Origin: Zanthoxylum bungeanum
Lineage: Eukaryota > Streptophyta > Magnoliopsida > Sapindales > Rutaceae
Direction: 5' to 3'
NCBI GenBank assembly: GCA_019454045.1
Contig: SKCR01038881.1
Span: forward strand, 1-64,000
Length of the DNA stretch: 64,000 bases
This document shows positions 48,572 through 60,822 of this stretch, in pieces. The notes below the pieces were generated by a model. That model worked only from the letters and a program-made list of their open reading frames with translations. It was not told the origin of the DNA and did no database searches. The position numbers and the translations under genes were made by a program. Each line of letters starts with the position of its first letter. The stretch's first letter is position 1.

Positions 48572-49656
48572 TCGCTTGGGGCATTTTGGCCCGTCGAAAG
48601 ACATAGTTTTGGTCGTTTGGGAGAGGTTGACCTTCCAAGCCCCTGACCAAGATAAAAAATTACCATATCCTCTAAACGATAATGAAGGAAGCTGTTTGAC
48701 TCAGATGATACGCGAAGTAGTGTGTTCTCTCCCGTCGATATAGGAATACACTCATTGACTTCCAACAGACCCAGTCGATCGAAAGACACCCTCAATCCGT
48801 GAAATTTTCTCCAAATGACATGGAATGACTGACACTTTTCCGAGTCGACCTGTAAGGGTATTCAATGACATCGAAGTACCTTTCTCTTGGTCTAAAAGAT
48901 TTGAAAGGACTATCATATACTCTAGACAATATGTATTGACCGTCATCCATTTGGTCCAGACGACATAGAGAGATATATGTCTGACCCAAATGACAGAGCA
49001 TGATCCATACTCTAACAGACACCCAAAGACCAACATCTGGTTCAACCAGCACGATCTCTAGTCGACAAGTAAAAATGTTTATTTTTGATATAACTAACCG
49101 TATTTGTAGATATAGGTTAATGATTCCAGTTGACATGGAGAATCCAAGTTGATGAAGTAGACTCGAAACATATAGAGACTTCGTTAACAAAGATTACAAA
49201 CCACACTAAGACCATCATCGGGGTCAAGTTGAAGACTTGGACCTTCATCACGTCTAGACTATATGGAAGATTCCCATGGACCTTCATCAGGTCTAGTCGA
49301 CTAGAGATTATCATGGACTTTCATATGGTATAGTCGAAAGAAACATTCCCCAAAACCCTCATCGGTTCGGATTGAAGACCAGAACCTTCATTTGGTCCAG
49401 ATGACATGGAAGACTAACTTGGACCATCATCAAGTCTAGTCGATTGGAGATTATCCTGGACCTTTATTTGGTACAGTCGACGAGAATATTCCCCACGACC
49501 TATATCAAGTCAGGTTGAAGACTTAGACCTTCATCTAGTCCAGATGACATGAAACACTTTGAACTTTCTTTAGGTCTAATCGATTGAAGATTATCCTAGA
49601 CCTTCATCTGGTTCAGTCGACGATAACATTCCCCAAGACCCTCATGTTGGGCCAGT
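48572..49656 (-). repeat. Relic of an F-like spacer array, minus orientation
   Basis: Diverged repeats carry GGACCTTCATC-GGTCTAGTCGA, TCCAGATGACATGGAAGAC and AACATTCCCCAAGACC. Read on the minus strand these resemble the GTCGACTGGACTTGATGAGTCC units of element F. There are no LTRs. It lies between the broken E LTR and element G. Confidence 0.55.
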
Positions 49657-50735
49657 TGTGGAACCCCTAGGGTCGGATCGGTGCCCCTGGCAGCGGAAAT
49701 GGGTCTAACCCATTAATATCAAGTATGGGTGTAATTTTAAATCATTTGATGAAATACTATATTCCATTACGAGTGTATATGAAAAAATCGGGACTGAAAC
49801 GGAGTCCGGAAGCTCCCGAACGAAGTAAAACAAAATCAGCGCGCACGGATGACTCTACAAGCGTGGTGTACACGCGCCACACTGCGCGCGGCACTGTAGC
49901 AAGCAGCTGCTGCATCCTTTTTTTTTTTGTTTTTCATTTCAATTCTTTTTTAACTTGCAGCTCTCATTCGAGAGAGTTGTAACATTAGGATCTATAACTC
50001 TAATAGCATCCGGTCTTCCCTAAACACTTCAAAAACACCCAAAATTAATTTTTAATTTCAAAACCAACATAAACACATGTTATAGAAGAAAAATCTTGTT
50101 TTTCAAAATATCAAATATTTTTCCAAAAACATAAATTTATTCTAAATACGCATTTGCGTAAATTTTGAATCCAATACACAAACCATTTTAGAATCCCAAT
50201 ATGAAATGTCCCGTGAACAATTCTAGTCCACCTAAAGGTGGTCAAGTGAATCTAGAATGGTAGTCATAGCTCTAAGCTTTAATCTAGAGTTCCAAACTCT
50301 AATTATTTGTTACATGTCCAACATGAATATTTTGACCTAATTACAAGCATGTTGTGTTTATTCTTCTAAAGTATCCTAACACAATTGATTAGCCTTATTC
50401 AACATTAAGTTATGTGATCATGCATCTAATACACAAATAAACATAGCTTTGGAGAGGATCAAACATTACCTAGTAAGCTTGATGCAAGATCCAATCTACT
50501 TCTCCTTTGTTGAAATTGTTGGAGAACCTCCAAGGCATGCAAGCTTTACTCCAAGATCCAATCTTGTTTCCAATGCTTCCAAGCTTCACTTCAAGATCCA
50601 ATCTTGATTTCTCCTAGATGAAATGTTGTAGAGACCTCACAAGTTTCTCTAAACACTTCTCTAACTTAGGCTAATCTCTCAAGAATTTGCTTATGCTTGT
50701 ATTTGAACTTGTAATTAAAACCTTCCTAAAGCTTG

Positions 50736-50744
50736 CTATTTATA
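50736..50744 (-). promoter_or_regulatory. TATA box of the G LTR
   Basis: On the minus strand TATAAATAG lies in GCTATAAATAGCAAGC, about 1.1 kb before the inferred LTR end. It is a good core-promoter match, now separated from most of U3 by element H. Confidence 0.5.
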
Positions 50745-51258
50745 GCAAAACTTAGGCAATTTTTAATTAATAAAAGTTGTAATCAACTTTTAAGTGGGTG
50801 TGGACAACAGGACCTGGGCGACGCCGTTCCTAGGCTCGCGGCCTAGATGGGAAGAATTACATAACATGGAGTCGCCACCCGGTGTGAACCGGGACAAAGA
50901 TTTAAGGTCGCACTCACCCCTCGCAAGGGAAGACCTCAAACCGTTGGGTTCGGAATGGTCCCTTACTTATGTCACTTGTAATAAAAAGGATTTATATAAT
51001 AATTTAACCAGGCTTAAATAACATTTATTTCCAAGAATATCATGCTTCTAAATTCATATGCATACCTCAACAAGTTCATCACAACATGCAACGTCACATG
51101 GCAATCTCATGAACATATTTCAATCCTATTTATGGAAAACTAAGAACAACATAATCATGCTTGAATACAAATAATACAGTTGGCTATATAACACAAGAAA
51201 GATCAACCAAGAGGCAATTATGCATGAATATGATAAGACAGACTCAGTTCAGTGTGTG

Positions 51259-51527
51259 CATGTTCGTGTAGCGTTCGTAAACGCGTTCGAACGGAAATGA
51301 AACAGAATGCTCACGTTCGAGTAGCGTTCGTAAACGCGTTCGAACGGAAATGAAACAAAATGCTCACGTTCGAGTAGCGTTCGTACACGCGTTCGAACGG
51401 AAATGAAACAGAATGCTCGCGTTCGTATGGCGTTTGATAACGCATTCGAACGGAAATGAGATCTGATGCATGATAAGGCAAAAATACATGCGCGTTCGAG
51501 TTGCGTTCGTAAACGCGTTCGAACGGG
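51259..51527. repeat. 53-bp CpG-rich array in the H LTR (left)
   Basis: Five to six units carry CGTTCGAGTAGCGTTCGT and AACGCGTTCGAACGGAAATG. Each has the perfect palindrome CGTTCGAACG and a GCGTT-CGTA-AACGC stem. The second LTR has the same array at 57597-57863. Confidence 0.92.
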
Positions 51528-52463
51528 AACAGAACTGATGCATAAAATGGGACGTAATACATAAACAACGAAATAAGGGGGCGCGTGTGAAGTACTGCAG
51601 TAAAGGTGGCCTTTTGGGGCTCTTGATCTCTCAAAGAGAGGACCTTTAGACCAACATACTAAGCCCATGCGCGTCACATCACATCATGCATACAAACATA
51701 AAGACAATCATATTATTCTAAGTATGTCCGATTGAACGTGTCTTGCATCCAACCGAACACACATCAATCGGCGCGGCAAAGCATCGTGGTAAAGGGCTTA
51801 AACCCCTCCCCATAGGGGATCTTTCATTCCACTTACTAAGCCCATGCGCTCGATTGAGTCACGCATAAATAAGCAACATGCAGAATTTAAATGACAAAAA
51901 TAAATACATAAAAGCAACACAAAACAAGAGAATGTGCCGTTTACTCAAGTGGTACGTGGAGTTGTGTCCCATGTACAGACCGCACTACCGTCCATTCGGA
52001 TTCGGCTACGGAATTTACGTCTGGGTTTCCATCCTATATACCACAAGAGACGACACTCTTCCATTTCATTCAAGTCATAACATGCTTCCATAAACGACTC
52101 TCATGCGAATAGAATGCAATAATAATAATAATAAAACGAATATAAACTAATGAAAAGGTACCCTCAGGTCTAACCTTTTAAATCATCTCTCGGATATACG
52201 GTACACGATCGTCGGAAGGGGGGGATGCTCCGCAACTCTCCTGGTTCACTGGTTCACTGTTCTCGTTCGTTGTCTTACTGTTTTGAGTCGTCGTTTTCCG
52301 TCTTTTGCTATTGTTTCCTTGTGGTTTCGCTGCCTTTCCCTCTTTATCTTTTGCTTATTGTTTCCTTGGTGTGTTCCTCCTGTAATTTATATGTGTGTTG
52401 TGTATGAGTTGGGACTAGGGGACTAGGGGACCAACTAAGGTTGAGAAGGTTGGTGAATGGTTC

Positions 52464-52471
52464 TTTTTATA
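52464..52471 (-). promoter_or_regulatory. TATA box of the H LTR (left copy)
   Basis: On the minus strand TATAAAAA follows TTTGCC. The right LTR has the same box at 58800-58807. The transcript would run leftward through Gag. Confidence 0.5.
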
Positions 52472-53152
52472 GGCAAAGGGTTGGGCTTGACAAGGAAAGG
52501 GATTTGATTTGGTTGGTTAAGGAAGTCAAAGGATTTGATTTGGTTTGGTTAAGGGAAGTCAAAGATTGAGGGGGGACAAATCTTGGCTAGATAGGGAAGG
52601 TTGAATATGATTGGCTTGTGGTTTAGGAATACAATATTTTAAGTTTGGGAATAATCTTATTAGATTGGGAATATAATTGGTTGATTGATTTTAATTAGGC
52701 ATGATTATATTTTGATTTAGTATGTGATTTGTTTAATTTAGGCATGATTTTAGTTTAAGTTGGTAATTGTTATTTTATGTTTGGATATGTTTTATTTAAT
52801 CATTTAATTAATTTAATTATTATATTATTTAGTTAATGTTTTAATTAATATTTATTTATTTAAATTGGGATGTGTTTTATGGGCTTGGGGGGCTAATTGG
52901 GCTGGATAGAGGCTAGCAGCAAAACCAGATTTACCGACACCGTTCGACGCTTCCTCGAACGCGGCACGAACGCCCGCAATTCGTTTGACGTTCGAACGTA
53001 AACACGAACGTAGCACGAACGAAAACAGTGAACCTTGTTTATTCTGAATTTCCCTTCCGACGTCCGTTTCCCGTGACCTCCGTGACTTAAAAGGTAGTTG
53101 TCTCCAAATAAGACTCCTCATCGGGTTTATGTGTAAAAATGCAGTGCCTACA

Positions 53153-53175
53153 GTTCGCCCCCACTTTGATGGGAC
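53153..53175 (-). other. Element H polypurine tract
   Basis: On the minus strand CAAAGTGGGGGCGAAC directly precedes the TGTAGGCACTGC start of the 3' LTR. This is a typical Ty3-type polypurine tract. Confidence 0.85.
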
Positions 53176-53289
53176 TTGTGTAATGTGCAACAGTGACAAT
53201 CCTATCAAAGTTATGCAATGCATTTCTACTTACCTGGCTCGCCAGCTGCCACTTGACTCACCATGTGTTGAGTTGATTTGGGTGGTGAG

Positions 53290-54720
53290 GTGCCTGCGAC
53301 CCCTGGTTCATTCCCGAACCGTGTTGTGATGTGGTCCATTCCCGAATCGTGTCCATTCCCGAACTGTTACTGTAAGTTGGTCCATTCCCGAACCGTGCTT
53401 CCATTCTTGGAGTGCCATTCCCGGCTTGTTCCTTCCCGAATTGTATTGAGATGAGGCTTTATTCCTCCCGAGCTTTATTCCCGAACTGTTGAGATGAGGC
53501 TTTATTCCTCCTGAGCTTTACTCTCGAACTGTTGAGATGAGGCTTTATTCCTCCCGAGCTTTATTCCCGAACTGCTGACTGTGTAGAGATAGGGCTTCAT
53601 TCCATGATTGTTTGGACTGTGGGCTTTATTCCCGAACTGTTGAGATGAGGCTTTATTCCTCCCGAGCTTTATTCCCGAACTGTACTGACAGACTTTCTTC
53701 CCCTTGAGCTTTGTTCTCAAACTTATACTGATATGAGGCTTTCTTCCTCCCGAGCTTTATTCTCGAACTGTTGAGATGAGATGAGGCTCTATTCCTCCCG
53801 AGCTTTATTCCCGAACTGTTGAAATGAGGCTTTATTCCTCCCGAGCTTTATTCCCGAACTGTGCTCTATGTGGGCTTTATTCCCGGACTGTATTGGATGT
53901 AGGCATTATTCCCGAACTGTGCTGACATGAGGCTTTCTTCCCCTTGAGCTTTGTTCTCAAACTTATACTGATATGAGGCTTTCTTCCTCTTGAGCTTTGT
54001 TCTCAAACTATGTTGATATGAGGCTTTATTCCCCTGGGCTTTATTCCCGAACTGTACTGACATGAGGCTTTCTTCCCCTTGAGCTGAGCTGAATGCAGGC
54101 TTTCTTCCTGAACTGTGTTGAATATGGGCTTTATTCCCGAACTGAACTAAATATAGGCTTTCTTCCTAAACTGAACTGAATGCAGGCTTTATTCCCGAGT
54201 TTGAACTGAATGCAGGCTTTGTTCCCGAACTGTACTGAATGTGGGCTTTATTCCTGGACTGTATTGGATGTAGGCATTATTCCCGAACTGTGCTGACATG
54301 AGGCTTTCTTCCCCTTGAGCTTTGTTCTCAAACTTATACTGATATGAGGCTTTCTTCCTCTTGAGCTTTGTTCTCAAACTATGTTGATATGAGGCTTTAT
54401 TCCCCTGGGCTTTATTCCCGAACTGTACTGACATGAGGCTTTCTTCCCCTTGAGCTGAGCTGAATGCAGGCTTTCTTCCTGAACTGTGTTGAATATGGGC
54501 TTTATTCCCGAACTGAACTAAATATAGGCTTTCTTCCTAAACTGAACTGAATGCAGGCTTTATTCCCGAGTTTGAACTGAATGTGGGCTTCGGCCCTAAA
54601 CTGATACTGATATGGGCCTCGCCCCCGGACCGATACTGATATGGGCCTCGCCCCCAGACTGATACTGATATGGGCCTCGCCCCCAGACTGATACTGATAT
54701 GGGCCTTAACCCTGGAATCA
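53290..54720 (-). repeat. Tandem array of CCCGAACTG units in element H
   Basis: Units of about 35-45 bp carry GAGGCTTTATTCCTCCCGAG and TTATTCCCGAACTG. The last part switches to GATACTGATATGGGCCTCGC units. A 371-bp block (about 53870-54220) is repeated at 54241-54590. Short minus-strand ORFs here merely read the repeat as NKAQ or NKAS words and are not genes. Confidence 0.93.
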
Positions 54721-55257
54721 TTACTTGAATCCGATACTGTGCTTTTTACCGTTTCTGATTAGCTTGTTCTTTGCCGCTTTCTTTTTCATCCTTTAAAACC
54801 TGTGAACATAAAATAAAACAAACACAAAAGGATGCAACATGTGTTACGTGTATGCATGCATGAATGTTCCTATCCTGTCGGGTTAGATCTTCTGCCATTT
54901 CTCTTGATGACCATTCTTCTCTTGGGGAAAGTACCATTTCCGCCTGTCTTCACTGATTTGTTCCAGGAACCCGTTTCTTTCCAAGTCTAACAGTCCCACT
55001 GTCTCCATTTCCCAATTCCTGAATGGCTAACTTATCTTTTCTGCTTGCTTCTTTTGAGGATTCCCTACGTTCCGAGTATCACATTACCAAGATTGAACAC
55101 ATTCATGTTGCAAGTTTGAAAGTAATAGTCTTAGGCAGATAAATGAAATGATCGCCTTTATTATTGCTGAGGAAACGTTCGAATAGGTAAACAAAATCAA
55201 TGTCTTTATTAAAAAAGCAAGATAAACTTGGAGAAACAGCAGTGCCTCCTTCTCGGC
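54721..55257 (-). other. Element H sequence between gag and the array
   Basis: No ORF or domain is visible. In an autonomous relative protease and the rest of pol would follow gag here. None is present. Confidence 0.6.
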
Positions 55258-56689
55258 CTATGGTTCTTCATCATTGTCATCCCTTATCCCAATGAATGAA
55301 GCTGAGTGGTTGAGAGTTTGGAGGACAAGGGTTTCGGGTAGGCCAGAGTTGATCATGTAGTTGGGCAGGGGATTTCTGTGTGCGTTGGGTTGTTCTTTCT
55401 CTGGGTCGGGTATTGTATGGGCATCGATGAGGTTTTGGATTTCATGTCTGAGGCGGGCGCAGTTGTCGGTGTCATGGCCTTTTTCTTGGTGGAAGTGACA
55501 GTATAAGTTTAAGTTCATGTGAGGTGGCACAGGATTTGAAATGGGCCTAGGTTCCAAAGGTTTTAAGAGTCCATGCGCCTTCAGCTTTTCGAATATCTTT
55601 GAAAGAGGCTTACCAAGGTTAGAAAATCGTCTGTTCTTAATGGCAGTGACTTCAGCAGTAGCAGGCATAGTCCCTGAATGTCCCCCTATATTCCTTCTGT
55701 TCTGTCCATAAAACTTTCTGTTCTCGGCTTCCTCCTCCTCAATATCCATGACAGTTTCCCTCAACTGCCGAAAGTCTGCAATCATGGAGGTCATCCTCCT
55801 CAACTTGCCATAGATCGAGGCTTGGTGCCCTTAATGATCATTTTAATCTGGTCTTCTCAGAGGGCCGAGTCTGCATTTTCAGAAGCTGGCTTCTCCAGCG
55901 GTCTACATACTCCTTGAAGCTTTCTTCCGGCTTCTGCTTAGTGTTCTCCAAATCACGGAGTGACAAGTCAATTTCCAAGTCTGTAACATACTGCTTCAGA
56001 AAAGCATCAGCTAGTTCCTTCCAATCTTCCTTAACCTTCTTCTCAAGGCTATGATACCAAACCACAGGTGCCCCCTCGAGTGACATCCCAAACATCTTTT
56101 GGACTTGGCGCTGTGATAGGCCCATTGAACTCATGACTGAGACATATTGCTGCAGATGGACCCTCGGGTCTCCATTCCCATTAAACTTGGCCATGTCCGG
56201 CATTTTAAACTGAGCTGGCAGCTGTTCTCCGAACGTCATTGCCTCATAATCTAACAATTCTTCATTTTTACCCCTCATTTTATGGGTAACTGTTTCAACC
56301 TGATCCCGAAGCTTCTGAAATTCTGCCTGAGACCCAATCACTCTGCCTGTTGCATATTCTGCCATGTCATCATCAAAAGTGGGGACATCATCCCCTAACC
56401 CATTCGGAGGCTCCTCACGCCTTACATTCTCAGAATCTCCCCCAGCACGGGGCACAGCCATATTTGTCATGGCAGTAGTCAAGGCTTGCAACTGTTCAGT
56501 AATCTTGGCGAAGCCATTTTCCAACTGATCTATCCGGGATACCTCAGTATCTGATTCACTCATGTCTGTTCTCGGTATTTTGGTGAGTCTTCCTTTTTTT
56601 CTAACCCAACGGAAATCTATGATGGCTTTCAGAACACAAGGGTTAGCATGATGTATGTATGCATGATGTGCATAAGAAGTATATAACAT
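55258..56689 (-). pseudogene. gag: Element H Gag (Ty3 Tat/Ogre-like), nearly intact
   Basis: The first ORF (56689-55838, 283 codons) holds an N-terminal leader and a coiled-coil-like stretch (VSRIDQLENGFAKITEQLQA). It then has the Retrotrans_gag core with FKMPDMAKFNGNGDPRVHLQ, WYHSLEKKVKEDW and FKEYVDRWRSQ. Two small frameshifts within about 40 bases (55805-55845) separate it from 55803-55258. That ORF carries RRMTSMIADFRQLRETVMDI and a CHFHQEKGHDTDNC zinc-knuckle-like motif, and ends at a stop before the array. The ATG at 56689 may be upstream of the true start, and MSESDTEVSRID (about 56560) is an alternative. Gag would form particles, but the element encodes no enzymes. Confidence 0.9.
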
Positions 56690-57134
56690 ATATTAAATCA
56701 AATAAAATTATCAAACAAATCGGCCTATTATCATTTTAGAAACTTTTGGGACAACTGTTATAAGGGTGAACCCGTCCCAGTTAAAATGGCCCAACGAGTT
56801 CACGTCTTATGGCAAAGAGCCCAACTAAATCCAAATGATAACATTCCGAAAACAAACACAAGGTGGCCCATCAATCACTTAGAAGCTTTTGGCCCAATAG
56901 TCATGAAATACGTTCTTATCCCAGTTTAAATGGCCCAACAAGCCCATATCCCATGACAAATGGTCCAAATGGATCCAAACGGTGATGTTCCCAAACATAA
57001 GCATAGAAGGGAGATAATGCAAACATAACATAATAACTTTTTACATAATGGCCCATCAACATTTCGGAAGCCTTGGGCCTAATAATCATATAGTACGAAC
57101 TTTCCCCAGTTTAAATGGCCCAGCAAGCCCGCAT
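56690..57134 (-). other. Element H leader with three diverged modules
   Basis: CCCAGTTTAAATGGCCCA occurs at about 56776, 56920 and 57105, each with GGCCCAAT and AAGC-TTGGGCC words. This stretch links the 5' LTR to gag. I do not recognise a tRNA primer site with confidence. Confidence 0.6.
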
Positions 57135-59496
57135 TTCTGACAACAGGACCTGGGCGACGCCGTTCCTAGGCTCGCGGCCTAGGTGGGAAGAATTACATAA
57201 CATGGAGTCGCCACCTGGTGTGAACCGGGACAAAGATTTAAGGTCGCACTCACCCCTCGCAAGGGAAGACCTCAAACCGTTGGGTTCGGAATGGTCCCTT
57301 ACTTATGTCACTTGTAATAAAAAGGATTTATATAATAATTTAACCAGGCTTAAATAACATTTATTTCCAAGAATATCATGCTTCTAAATTCATATGCATA
57401 CCTCAACAAGTTCATCACAACATGCAACGTCACATGGCAATCTCATGAACATATTTCAATCCTATGTTATGGAAAACTAAGAACAACATAATCATGCTTG
57501 AATACAAATAATACAGTTGGCTATATAACACAAGAAAGATCAACCAAGAGGCAATTATGCATGAATATGATAAGACAGACTCAGTTCAGTGTGTGCACGT
57601 TCGTGTAGCGTTCGCAAACGCGTTCGAACGGAATGAAACAGAATGCTCACGTTCGAGTAGCGTTCGTAAACGCGTTCGAACGGAAATGAAACAGAATGCT
57701 CACGTTCGAGTAGCGTTCGTACACGCGTTCGAACGGAAATGAAACAGAATGCTCGCGTTCGTATGGCGTTTGATAACGCGTTCGAACGGAAATGAGACAT
57801 GATGCATGATAAGGCAAAAATACATGCGCGTTCGAGTTACGTTCGTAAACGCGTTCGAACGGGAACAGAACTGATGCATAAAATGGGACGCAATACATAA
57901 ACAACGAAATAAGGGGGCGCGGCGAAGTACTGCCGTAAAGGTGGCCTTTTGGGGCTCTTGATCTCTCAAAGAGAGGACCTTTAGACCAACATACTAAGCC
58001 CATGCGCGTCACATCACATCATGCATACAAACATAAAGACAATCATATTATTCTAAGTATGTCTGATTGAATGTGTCTTGCATCCAACCGAACACACATC
58101 AATCGGCGCGGCAAAGCATCGTGGTAAAGGGCTTTAACCCCTCCCCATAGGGGATCTTTCATTCCACTTACTAAGCCCATGCGCTCAATTGAGTCACGCA
58201 TAAATAAGCAACATGCAGAATTTAAATGACAAAAATAAATACATAAAAGCAACACAAAACAAGAGAATGTGCCGTTTACTCAAGTGGTACGTGGAGTTGT
58301 GTCCCATGTACAGACCGCACTACCGTCCATTCGGATTCGGCTACGGAATTTACGTCTGGGTTTCCATCCTATATACCACAAGAGACGACACTCTTCCATT
58401 TCATTCAAGCCACAACATGCTTCCATAAACGACTCTCATGCGAATAGAATGCAATAATAATAATAATAAAACGAATATAACTAATGAAAAAGGTACCCTC
58501 AGGTCTAACCTTTTAAATCATCTCTCGGATGTACGGTACACGATCGTCGGAAGGGGGGATGCTCCGCAACTCCACTGGTTCACTGGTTCACTGTTCTCGT
58601 TCGTTGTCTTACTGTTTTGAGTCGTCGTTTTCCGTCTTTTGCTATTGTTTCCTTGTGGTTTCGCTGCCTTTTCCTCTTTATCTTTTGCTTATTGTTTCCT
58701 TGGGTGTGTTCCTCCTGTAATTTTTATGTGTGTTGTGTATGAGTTAGGGACTAGGGGACTAGGGGACCAACTAAGGTTGAGAAGGTTGGTGAATGGTTCT
58801 TTTTATAGGCAAAGGGTTGGGCTTGACAAGGAAAGGGATTTGATTTGGTTTGGTTAAGGGAAGTCAAAGGATTTGATTTGGTTTGGTTAAGGGAAGTCAA
58901 AGATTGAGGGGGGACAAATCTTGGCTAGATAGGGAAGGTTGAATATTTGATTGGCTTGGTTTAGGAATACAATATTTTAAGTTTGGGAATAATCTTATTA
59001 GATTGGGAATATAATTGGTTGATTGATTTTAATTAGGCATGATTATATTTTGATTTAGTATGTGATTTGTTTAATTAAGGCATGATTTTAGTTTAAGTTG
59101 GTAATTGTTTATTTTATGTTTGGTATATGTTTTATTTAATCATTTAATTAATTTAATTATTATATTATTTAGTTAATGTTTTAATTAATATTTATTTATT
59201 TAAATTGGGATGTGTTTTATGGGCTTTGGGGGGCTAATTGGGCTGGATAAGAGGCTAGCAGCAAAACCAGATTTACCGACACCGTTCGAACGCTTCCTCG
59301 AACGCGGCACGAACGCCCGCAATCCGTTTGACGTTCGAACGTAAACACGAACGTAGCACGAACGAAAACAGTGAACCTTGTTTATTCTGAATTTCCCCTT
59401 CCGACGTCCGTTTCCCGTGACCTCCGTGACTTAAAAGGTAGTTGTCTCCAAATAAGACTCCTCATCGGGTTTATGTGTAAAAATGCAGTGCCTACA
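57135..59496 (-). repeat. Element H 5' LTR (right copy)
   Basis: It is near identical to 50799-53152. The inner end reads TTCTGACAAC where the outer end of the other LTR reads TGTGGACAAC, so the inner boundary is approximate. The array recurs at 57597-57863 and the TATA box at 58800-58807. Confidence 0.93.
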
Positions 59497-60809
59497 GTGG
59501 GCTTAATCTATTTTGTCCAAATATATATAATTAGGTGTGACTAATCTCCATTGTCTCCCACATAGATTTAATCCAATTAAATCAAGCCAAGGATTAGGAA
59601 ATGGATTAGTTAAATGTTTGCCACCTTGATTTAATCCAATTAAATCAAGCCAAAACCACATATTATTACATACTTACAATTACCATAATATCCTCAAATG
59701 GTAGAGATAATTATGATTTTACAATTAAGCCCTTGTGTAATTATTGAATTAATCCAATTAGGTCAAAGTAAATAATCAATGTTATCCAATAACACTTGAT
59801 TATCTTAGTTGAGAATTATAATATCGAATATTATATTTTATCAAAAAATAATAGGCTACCCAAGTGCTCAACGAGTACACTTCATATTGGGACTCTCTAA
59901 GTTCAGATACGTTCGTCATATAAGCCTAGCTAATATGTACGTAATTCGGCCACCACCGAATTCGCAAAGAACACGAACAACCTTTCTGAACTATACAAGT
60001 CGAGGTCATCACATATGTTTAACAATCCCTCAGTCGTAGGCTATCCGAGTTGTGCTTAGGAAACATAGAATATACCGTCAAGTTTCCAAGACGCACATCT
60101 CATGTCGACATGTCCACGATTCTTCATAACTAATGCGATCCACCCTAGGTGATCGACTTTGGCCAAAGATTTAAGAATCGTGACTTTACTAACATGGATA
60201 CCTAAACCCCTTATGGTACACATACGGGCCGACGGATCCTATCTTACTTCGTACTTGATTACTGTGTGCATCGGTCCACACCCAACGAACATCTAGAGGC
60301 CAGACCATGAAAGGTTTCTGACATACATGGCATCTAAGTGTGGAGGATCTCACACAAAATCAATGTTATCCTATAGTCAAAGGATTACATATGCTACTCG
60401 ACTCGAGGCGATTCCTATTGACGGTGGTGTGTACTTCCAACTATTAGGAATCACTTGTGAGTCATTTAGTATTCGCTCCAACGAATACCCACATGTCTAT
60501 ACGAGTTTCCAAAACTCATGGTACATCGCGTTAAACCATTGGAACTCCAATTCCAATATACGACATGTGCTAGTCTTCTAGGTTATATGAATTCGACCAT
60601 ATTCCAAAACCAACGACTAGGAATATTTATTTTAAGAATAGTTTACACCTAGTGTCAAAACTATTCTAAGGTCGATGTCATTCTTAGCATTAATTTAATA
60701 CGCGTAATGACAATACCATTAATAGGGTATGAAATGAAAAATGTAGTTATTTTATTAATAAATAATAAAATGTTCAATTCGGATTGGCCTCCAAGCACCA
60801 ACTCCATCA

Positions 60810-60822
60810 ATCTCCCACTTGT
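60810..60822 (-). other. Element G polypurine tract
   Basis: On the minus strand ACAAGTGGGAGAT lies between the pol stop (60823-60825) and the LTR. It has the same AGTGGGAG core as A, B, C and E. Confidence 0.85.

Larger units (their letters stand above)
50799..53152 (-). repeat. Element H 3' LTR (left copy)
   Basis: The 2,354-bp LTR is near identical to the right copy. A TATAAAAA box (minus) lies at 52464-52471. A CpG-rich palindromic array lies at 51259-51527. More GTTCGAACG-type words are at 52940-53010. Confidence 0.95.
50799..59496 (-). mobile_element. Element H: gag-only LTR retrotransposon (TR-GAG type)
   Basis: The 2.35-kb LTRs (50799-53152 and 57135-59496) begin TGTAGGCACTGC on the minus strand. 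The GTGGG duplication is at 50794-50798 and 59497-59501. In minus order the parts are 5' LTR, leader with repeats, Gag (56689-55258), a 1.4-kb tandem array, a polypurine tract and the 3' LTR. No protease, RT, RNase H or integrase is present. The Gag is of Ty3 Tat/Ogre type. Such gag-only elements with large terminal repeats are known in plants. Confidence 0.95.
49657..60809 (-). repeat. Element G 3' LTR, split by element H
   Basis: The halves are 49657-50798 and 59502-60809, joined at GTGGG. The start (minus) TGATGGAGTTGGTGCTTGGA resembles TGTTGGGGTTGGTGCTTAGA of E. The end, with TTTCCGCTGCC, resembles the U5 end of A and E. The left boundary is inferred from the CCACA end and not from a second LTR. 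Confidence 0.75.

Noticed and set aside
51249..51677. 142-codon minus-strand ORF over the H LTR array, with relatives at 57555-58012
   Set aside because: It is the 53-bp array read in an open frame (repeated SVRTR and NVSILFHF words). Codon content follows the repeat, not a gene.
53502..54434. Several minus-strand ORFs with repeated FGNKAQ words
   Set aside because: They read the tandem array of element H and stop at random. No protein domain.
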